The position numbers and the translations under genes are program-made. From CADCWN01 sp046328475 (lineage in GTDB: Bacteria > Chloroflexota > Chloroflexia > Thermomicrobiales > CADCWN01), in assembly GCA_046328475.1 (NCBI GenBank), contig JAXLWN010000012.1:65280-129279 (forward strand): DNA of 64,000 nucleotides, read 5' to 3'. Below, piece by piece: positions 58,441 to 64,000 of this stretch. The stretch's first letter is position 1; each line of letters opens with the position of its first letter. The notes beneath the pieces were generated by a model, which was not told the DNA's origin, did not search any database, and saw only the letters and a list, made by a program, of their open reading frames with translations.

Positions 58441-59077
58441 AGTATTTCTCAATGAACTGCGCCGGGCCGAAGGTGACGTCGATCTTGACGTCGTGCTCGG
58501 CCCACTTGTCGAAGAGGTCTTCGAGGCGCGCGGCGTACCACTCTTCGCCGCCCCCGGCGTGCCATTCCCACTCGGGCCGGATCTGCACGACCAGCTTGCG
58601 CTGCGGATCGTAGAAGGTCCAGGGGTGCTCGACATACTCGATCTTCTTGCAGAGCGGGCAGCGCTTGTAGTTGAACTGGTTGCGCTTCGCGTACTCGACC
58701 AGGTGTGGCGACTCTTCGGCATTGAGGAATGTGCAAAAATTGACATAATGGATGATCGAGCAGTCGCGACAGCGCAGATCGAGCTCGGTCCAGTAGGTGG
58801 CGAGCGGATCGACCGGCGGGATGAGTTCGTCGAGATCGACAGGAGCCTCGGCCGCCTGCTCCTCGTCCGTTGCCAGGGGCTGCGCGCCCATCTGGACCAG
58901 CATCTTATCGACGTCCGACATCCCGCGTTCGGGTGCCTCGGTCGCAATCGCGGCGGCGTCGATCACACCCGCTGCCTCGCTCGCGATGGCCGCTGCCTGC
59001 TGCTTCTTGGTGCTCTTCCGGGGGGCCTTCGGCGTGGACGCTTCGCGCGTCGCCGGTGCCTTGCGCTTGCCAGCCAC
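58427..59077 (-). CDS. CpXC-type zinc-ribbon domain protein
   Basis: A 216-residue protein. The first ~55 residues are basic/Ala-rich and probably disordered (APATREASTPKAPRKSTKKQ). From ~95 a zinc-ribbon-like domain carries two Cys pairs, C103-x2-C106 (LRCRDCSIIHYVNF) and C140-x2-C143 (KRCPLCKKIEYVEHPW), resembling the CpXC domain. The end (WYAARLEDLFDKWAEHDVKI) is helical. The role is unknown; a nucleic-acid or protein-binding zinc site is inferred. It is downstream of the second kinase gene (198-base gap) on the same strand. The stop lies inside a heptamer repeat. Confidence 0.65.
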   Translation of the reverse strand: MAGKRKAPATREASTPKAPRKSTKKQQAAAIASEAAGVIDAAAIATEAPERGMSDVDKMLVQMGAQPLATDEEQAAEAPVDLDELIPPVDPLATYWTELDLRCRDCSIIHYVNFCTFLNAEESPHLVEYAKRNQFNYKRCPLCKKIEYVEHPWTFYDPQRKLVVQIRPEWEWHAGGGEEWYAARLEDLFDKWAEHDVKIDVTFGPAQFIEKYLSES

Positions 59078-59275
59078 TCTCTACTCCTCAACAATCGATC
59101 GGCTTGCTTCGGCGGCCTGTCTAGCCTGCCGCAAACACTATCTGAACGATCATCATACGCGATGACCGCGTTTTTCGGCTAGTGGGTCCAATTGAAGGAT
59201 GAGTTTCTGTGTTAGGCAGGGGAGAAGTGGACACGTTAGTGCGTTACAGGCAAGGTTGGCGAGTGCCATAGTGGG

Positions 59276-60972
59276 TCAGGGGGCCGGACGGGCGAAAACC
59301 GTGGTAACCGGTGATCTGCTGATTCTGTCGCAATGTAATCGATCCTGCATTCTGTTCAGGGTAGAGCCATCGTAGTCGCGCCGTCAGTTTTTCGGCGCAG
59401 GACGAGAGATTGCCCGCTCTTCACTGCTGCTCCCTTTCCACTCCCCCCGACGTTGTAGGTGTAGGCGAAGGGCTGGGTGCCCGACACGGCGACCGTCGTC
59501 GTCAGGTCGGCGTGAGCCCGGCGAGCACCTCGGCCGTCGGCGGCGGCGTGGCCGATTGCCACCCGGCGGAGTCGGCGGCCAGGAAGACGACGATCTCCCC
59601 ACTCTCCGCTGGTAGGTGGTAGACCACCGCTGAACGTGAACGTCCCACTGATGCTGGTTATGCCAGCACTGCTGCCAGTGGATGACGTGATGTTCGTCGG
59701 TGTTGGCGTTGTCATCGCGGTGCCCGATACTGGTGGCCCCGCACTGCTCGATCGCGGGAGCGCCGGAGCCGTTACGCTGACGGCATTCGTAGGTGCTGCC
59801 GATTGTAGCGCTGTCGGTGTCGGTGCCGCTGAAACGCTCAGGTTGCGCGCTGCTCGCGGCGGGCAATGACTTGGTCGGGCTAGCGAGAAAAGCGCCGTGG
59901 TTGCTGGGTGTTCTCGCCACCCTGACCAAGATTGACCAGGATAATGAACATTGTCGCGATGATTGCAAGCAGCAGTAGGGGTAGCACGATCAGTAGCCAC
60001 ATTGGTAGCTGTCGGCCGCGACGGCGCGGTTGCTCGGGCAGCTGAGGCGCGGCAGGATGATGAATCACCGTGGGCGGAGCGAATTGCGGCGGCGAACCCG
60101 GCGGCGGTGGCGCGACTGGTGTCGGGGTAGCGCCCTGGCGCGGTTGCAGCACTATCGAGCGCCGCCGCGAGCTGACCAGCGCTGGCGAAGCGGCCTTCCA
60201 CTCGCTTCGCCAGCGCTCGCTCGATCACCGATTGCACCGCAGTCGGCACCCGTCCATCGCTGCGCTCTACGACCGACGGGATCGGCTCCATCATGTGCCC
60301 ATACATTGTCTCCTCGGCATTGCCACCGTAGGGCACCCTACCGGTGAGCAACTGGAAGAGCAGGCAGCCAAGCGCGTAGATGTCCGTCGCGGGCAGCGCC
60401 TGGCCACGCCATTGCTCCGGCGCCATATAAGCGACTGTGCCGACGATTTTGGACTGGCTGTAGGTGGAGGTGGACTCGCGCAGCAGTTTGGCAATGCCGA
60501 AATCGGCCAGCAGCAGCCGATCCCCCGATCCGGTCAGCATCAGGTTCTGCGGCTTCAGATCGCGATGGACTATCCCTTGGGCATGGGCGTAGTCGAGTGC
60601 CGCCGCTACCTGGCGCACGTATCGCGCCGCCTCCTCCAACGGGAAGTGCCCTGTCCTGCGCAAGCGGTCGGCGAGAGAGCCACCTGCGACGTAGGGCATC
60701 ACCAAATAGACATTCTCAGTTGTCTCGCCATAATCATGGATCCCGAGGATGTTCGGATGATCGAGAGCCGCTACTGCCTGGGCCTCGCGCTCGAAACGGG
60801 CGCGGAAATCCCGCTCGGTCCCTGGCTCAATCAGATCCAGACTGAGCACCTTCACCGCAACCTGGCGCTTCAAACGCAGATCTGTGGCGAGATAAACCCG
60901 CGCAAAGCCGCCCCGCCCGATCACGTTGTCGAGCCGGTACCGCCCATGAAGCACATCTGGTGAGGCGGACAT
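59276..60972 (-). CDS. Ser/Thr protein kinase with the same ectodomain module as the PP2C phosphatase (multiple frameshifts)
   Basis: About 565 residues after correction. Kinase domain residues ~11-275, all key residues present: G-loop IGRGGFARVYLA, Lys41, Glu64-type helix, HRD in IVHRDLKPQNL (136-138), DFG at 157-159, APE in YMAPEQWRG. After the kinase domain the frame is broken several times (near 60150, 59890, 59600, 59520, 59395 and 59295). Reassembled, it has a Pro-rich stretch, membrane segment MWLLIVLPLLLLAIIATMFI, linker SSSAGPPVSGTA, and ectodomain GEIVVFLAADSAGW, AEVLAGLTPT, PFAYTYNVGGSGKG, LVLRRKLTARLRW, LYPEQNAGSITLRQNQQITG. This matches the PP2C C-terminus. Start 60972 has GAGGG. 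Confidence 0.8.
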
Positions 60973-61016
60973 ATACCCTCGCCACCCATGCACACTCGGC
61001 TATCGTTTCCACGGCA

Positions 61017-61046
61017 CTTATACGCGCCGATCACAGGGATCGTCAA
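61017..61046 (-). promoter_or_regulatory. Promoter of the second kinase gene
   Basis: Minus-strand -35 TTGACG (61046-61041), 18-bp spacer, -10 TATAAG (61022-61017), 45 bases before ATG 60972. It matches the FHA-PP2C operon promoter in the -35 hexamer and spacing. The other half of the divergent gap (61047-61178) has a GGGCGG-TG-CCGCCC hairpin near 61118. Confidence 0.55.
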
Positions 61047-61178
61047 GGTGGCGAATCTTGGCACGCAAGCCCCGTTCATCTCGTATCTAACGGGTAATGG
61101 TAGGATGCTATCAGACGGGCGGTGCCGCCCGGGGTGCTTCCTTGAGTGCCGTGTGAACGCCGTGTAGGAGAGTGCCGC

Positions 61179-63959
61179 GTGCGCCGTCCCCTCTTTGTGG
61201 TCCTCGGCATCATCGCCGTCGCGGCGATACTGCTGTTTGTCACGTCGGGTTTCTGGGTCAACTGGCTCTGGTTCGACTCGCTCGGTCTGCGCTCGTTGCT
61301 CATGACGCGCTACGTGGCGCAATGGTCGCTCTTCCTCGGCGCGTTCGTCGTCGCGGGGCTCTTCTTTGGCCTGAACATTCGTTATGCCGGGCGGAAGCTG
61401 CTCGGTGCGCCGGTTGAGGTCCAGGGGCAGCAGGTGGTGCTTGCTCCGCGCCTGATCAGCCTCGTCTCGCTGGTCGCCGGGATCGTGGTCGGCGTGCTGA
61501 TGGCCTCGACCGCCGCCGGGAACTGGTTCACCGTCCTGAGCTACCTCAATCGGACCGATTTCGGCGTCAGCGAGCCGATCTACGGGCGCGATGCGGGCTT
61601 CTACATCTTCACCATGCCGTTGCTAGAAGCAGCGCGGTCCTGGCTACTCGGACTGCTCATCCTCACGCTGCTGGCGGTCGCCGGGTTGGCCTTCCTGCGC
61701 TACACGCAGGGGGTCGCGCGTCGCCAATTCACCCTGCCGCAGGATGTGCGCGGGCATCTGTCGCTGCTCGGCGCGCTGACGCTGGCGCTCTTCTCCTTCA
61801 GCTACTGGCTGGCGAACTTCGACCTGATGTTCTCCGGCAATGGCAACGTCTACGGCGTCGGGCGCACCGACTATGCCGCCCAGCGCCCGGCCAACTACAT
61901 CCTGCTCGGCCTGTCGCTGCTCGCCGCGCTCTTCCTGGCCTGGAACGCCTTCGCGCGGCGGCTGCGGCCCCTGCTGATCACGGTCGGTGTCTGGCTGGTG
62001 GCGGCGCTGGTGGTCGGTATCCTCTTCCCGGCTGGCTATCAGCAGTTCTTCGTCCGCCCGAACGAGCTGGGGCAGGAACGGCCATACATCCTCAACAATA
62101 TCGGCCTCACCCGTCAGGCGTTCGGTCTGGATAAGATCACCCCCGGGCAATTGCGCGGCGATGCGCCGGTCAGCGCCGCCGATGTGACCGCCAATGCGAC
62201 GGCGATCGGCGACATCCGGCTCTGGGACTACCGCCCGCTGCTGACCACCTATCGCCAGATCCAGCGGTTCGGGCAGTATTACGACTTTGTCGATGTCGAT
62301 GTGGATCGCTACCAACTTAGCGCCACCGCCGCCGTGCACCAGCAGACGATGCTCTCCGCGCGCGAACTCGATGTCGATCTGCTCGACCAGCGCGCCCAGA
62401 CCTGGCAGAATCGCCACCTCGTCTACACCCACGGCTATGGCGCGGTCGTCAGCCCGGTCAATCGCTTCAACGCGCAGGGACAGCCCGATCTGCTCCTCCG
62501 CAACATCCCGCCGACCGGCAACGACGTCCTGAAACTCGATCGCCCGCAGATCTACTTCGGCGAGCGGACCGAGGACTACGCGATCGTCCGCACCACGGTG
62601 CGCGAATTCGATCGCCCCGGCACCGCCGGGACCGACGAGTACTCCAACTATGCCGCCGAGGGAGGCGTGGGGATCGGCTCCCCCCTCACCCGCCTCCTCT
62701 TCGCCACCGCGTACGCCGATAGCAGCATCTTCCTGAGCGGCAATATCCAGGGCGATTCGCGCATCCTCTACCACCGCACGATCAAAGACCGCGTGACCCG
62801 CGTCGCCCCCTTCCTCACGCTCGATAGCGACCCCTACCTCATCATCCTCGACGGGCGGCTGATCTGGGTGCAGGATGCCTTCACCAGCACGACGCGCTTC
62901 CCCTATTCCACGCCGTACGCGATGGCGAATGGGCAGGCGGCGAGCTACATCCGCAACTCGGTCAAGGTGACGGTCGATGCCTACACCGGCGAGATGCGCT
63001 TCTACGTGGTGGACGAGCAGGACCCGCTGCTGCGGACCTACCGCGCCATCTATCCCGACCTCTTCACCCCGCTCAGCGCCGCCCCGGCCGGGCTGGCCGC
63101 GCACTTCCGCTACCCCGAAGACCTCTTCGAGATGCAGGCCCGCGTCTACACGCGCTACCACATGACCGATCCGCAGGCGTTCTACAACCAGGGCGATCTC
63201 TGGGCGATCGCCAAGGAGACCTACGACACCCAGGTCCAGCCGATGGAGCCGTACTACGTCACGCTGACGCTGCCGGGGCAGACGAAGGAGGAGTTCGCGC
63301 TGATCCTCCCCTTCACCCCCGCCGGGCAGAATCGCGACAACATGGTCTCCTGGATGGCGGCGCGCTCCGACGGCGCGAACTACGGCCAGCTCCAGGTCTA
63401 CACCTTCCCCTCGGGCACGCTGATCTACGGCCCGCAGCAGATCGAGGCGCGCATTAACCAGGATGTGGAGATTTCGCAGCAACTGACGCTGCTCAACCAG
63501 GTCGGTTCGAGCGTCATCCGGGGGAACCTGCTGGTGATCCCGCTCGGCGACGCGATCCTCTACGTCCAGCCGCTCTATCTCCAGGCGCGCAGCAACCAGG
63601 GTGCGACGAGCAACGCGCTCCCCGAGTTGAAGCGCATCATCGTCACCACCTCCAGCCCGAACCAGGGCGTGGTGATGAGCGATAGGCTCGACACCGCGCT
63701 CGCCGCGCTGGCCCAGGGGCGCACCGGGGTTGTCGCCTCCTCGCCGCTCCCCAACACCGGGACGACCTCGCCAACCCCCTCGCCGTCGCCCGGCCCGAGC
63801 GGCACACCGACCGTGCCCGGCAACCAGGCCGACCTGGCGGCGCAGGCGCTCGATCACTACAATCGCGCCCAGGCGGCCCTGAAGGCAGGCGACTGGGCCA
63901 CCTACGGCACCGAACTCGCCGAGATGGAGCGCCTGCTGAAGCAAATCGCCGGGCGCTAG
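61179..63959 (+). CDS. UPF0182 family membrane protein
   Basis: A 926-residue protein of unknown function, conserved in actinobacteria, cyanobacteria and Chloroflexota. Seven hydrophobic segments occur before residue ~285 (e.g. LFVVLGIIAVAAILLFVTSG, WSLFLGAFVVAGLFFGLNI, LISLVSLVAGIVVGVLMAS). They are followed by a large soluble domain with conserved blocks: NELGQERPYILNNIGLTRQA, IRLWDYRPLLTTYRQIQRFG, VYTHGYGAVVSPVNRFN, PQIYFGERTEDYAIVRT, LFTPLSAAPAGLAAHFRYPE. A Thr/Ser/Pro linker (TTSPTPSPSPGPSGTP) and a C-terminal helix end the protein. The start is set at GTG 61179 behind AGGAG; an upstream in-frame GTG at 61146 is rejected. The stop is near the window end. Confidence 0.93.
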   Translation: MRRPLFVVLGIIAVAAILLFVTSGFWVNWLWFDSLGLRSLLMTRYVAQWSLFLGAFVVAGLFFGLNIRYAGRKLLGAPVEVQGQQVVLAPRLISLVSLVAGIVVGVLMASTAAGNWFTVLSYLNRTDFGVSEPIYGRDAGFYIFTMPLLEAARSWLLGLLILTLLAVAGLAFLRYTQGVARRQFTLPQDVRGHLSLLGALTLALFSFSYWLANFDLMFSGNGNVYGVGRTDYAAQRPANYILLGLSLLAALFLAWNAFARRLRPLLITVGVWLVAALVVGILFPAGYQQFFVRPNELGQERPYILNNIGLTRQAFGLDKITPGQLRGDAPVSAADVTANATAIGDIRLWDYRPLLTTYRQIQRFGQYYDFVDVDVDRYQLSATAAVHQQTMLSARELDVDLLDQRAQTWQNRHLVYTHGYGAVVSPVNRFNAQGQPDLLLRNIPPTGNDVLKLDRPQIYFGERTEDYAIVRTTVREFDRPGTAGTDEYSNYAAEGGVGIGSPLTRLLFATAYADSSIFLSGNIQGDSRILYHRTIKDRVTRVAPFLTLDSDPYLIILDGRLIWVQDAFTSTTRFPYSTPYAMANGQAASYIRNSVKVTVDAYTGEMRFYVVDEQDPLLRTYRAIYPDLFTPLSAAPAGLAAHFRYPEDLFEMQARVYTRYHMTDPQAFYNQGDLWAIAKETYDTQVQPMEPYYVTLTLPGQTKEEFALILPFTPAGQNRDNMVSWMAARSDGANYGQLQVYTFPSGTLIYGPQQIEARINQDVEISQQLTLLNQVGSSVIRGNLLVIPLGDAILYVQPLYLQARSNQGATSNALPELKRIIVTTSSPNQGVVMSDRLDTALAALAQGRTGVVASSPLPNTGTTSPTPSPSPGPSGTPTVPGNQADLAAQALDHYNRAQAALKAGDWATYGTELAEMERLLKQIAGR

Positions 63960-63961
63960 CC

Positions 63962-64000
63962 GCGAGTGATGAGTAACGAGTGATGAGTAACGAGGAACGA
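63962..64000. repeat. GAGTGATGAGTAAC tandem array at the window end
   Basis: Two copies of the 14-mer GAGTGATGAGTAAC, then GAGGAACGA, starting directly after the UPF0182 stop. The unit equals those at 32510 and 47694. The inverted partner, if any, lies beyond the window. Confidence 0.75.

Overview
The window is G+C-rich bacterial chromosome, most likely from a Chloroflexota member (Thermomicrobia/Sphaerobacter-like). This rests on a Gram-positive-style dcw cluster, LexA-type GAAC-N4-GTTC boxes, PASTA-less eukaryotic-like Ser/Thr kinases with FHA proteins, LytR-CpsA-Psr and UPF0182 proteins, a MqnA/MqnD-family protein, and many dispersed intergenic repeats. The taxonomic call is an inference. 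I see no rRNA, tRNA, CRISPR array or IS transposase.

Layout. 0.2-4.6 kb: a small minus-strand pair behind a LexA-like box, then a TetR/DUF4386/NAD-epimerase operon in which all three genes carry a frameshift. 5.0-30.7 kb: the dcw division and wall cluster, mraZ-rsmH-ftsL-like-ftsI-murF-mraY // murD-ftsW-(CvpA-like, Uma2)-murC-murB-ddl-ftsQ-ftsA-ftsZ. It is interrupted between mraY and murD by a toxin-antitoxin pair and a minus-strand block (heterodimeric ABC exporter with a leader ORF and attenuator-like hairpin, a DCoH-VOC fusion, a flavin reductase and a carboxymuconolactone decarboxylase-like protein). murG is not in the cluster. 30.7-38.4 kb: a predicted tail-anchored papain-like protein, a monooxygenase-like protein, azlCD with an MFS remnant, a CGNR regulator, thioredoxin, two glycosyltransferases and a flavin reductase. 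38.4-61 kb: a large, mostly minus-strand signalling cluster with two membrane Ser/Thr kinases, a PP2C phosphatase, three FHA proteins (one fused to an ABCG-type transporter), two lipoprotein subtilases, an LCP ligase and a MqnA/D-like protein. 61.2-64 kb: a UPF0182 membrane protein.

How the genes fit together. The dcw block makes lipid II precursors and the FtsZ/A/Q/W/I division machinery, with MraZ boxes at its head and a tandem promoter before ftsAZ. The signalling cluster links phosphorylation (kinases), dephosphorylation (PP2C) and phosphothreonine reading (FHA) to export, wall glycopolymer attachment and secreted proteolysis. Its most striking feature is that the PP2C phosphatase and the second kinase end in the same transmembrane-linker-ectodomain module.

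Two window-wide features matter when reading the annotation. First, many intergenic gaps are filled by tandem short repeats (often heptamers) with an inverted copy, running from the stop codon of one gene to the ribosome binding site of the next. Second, at least a dozen genes, including rsmH, need 1-base corrections. Several are single missing C/G bases in short C/G runs, so many breaks are probably sequencing errors rather than real pseudogenes.
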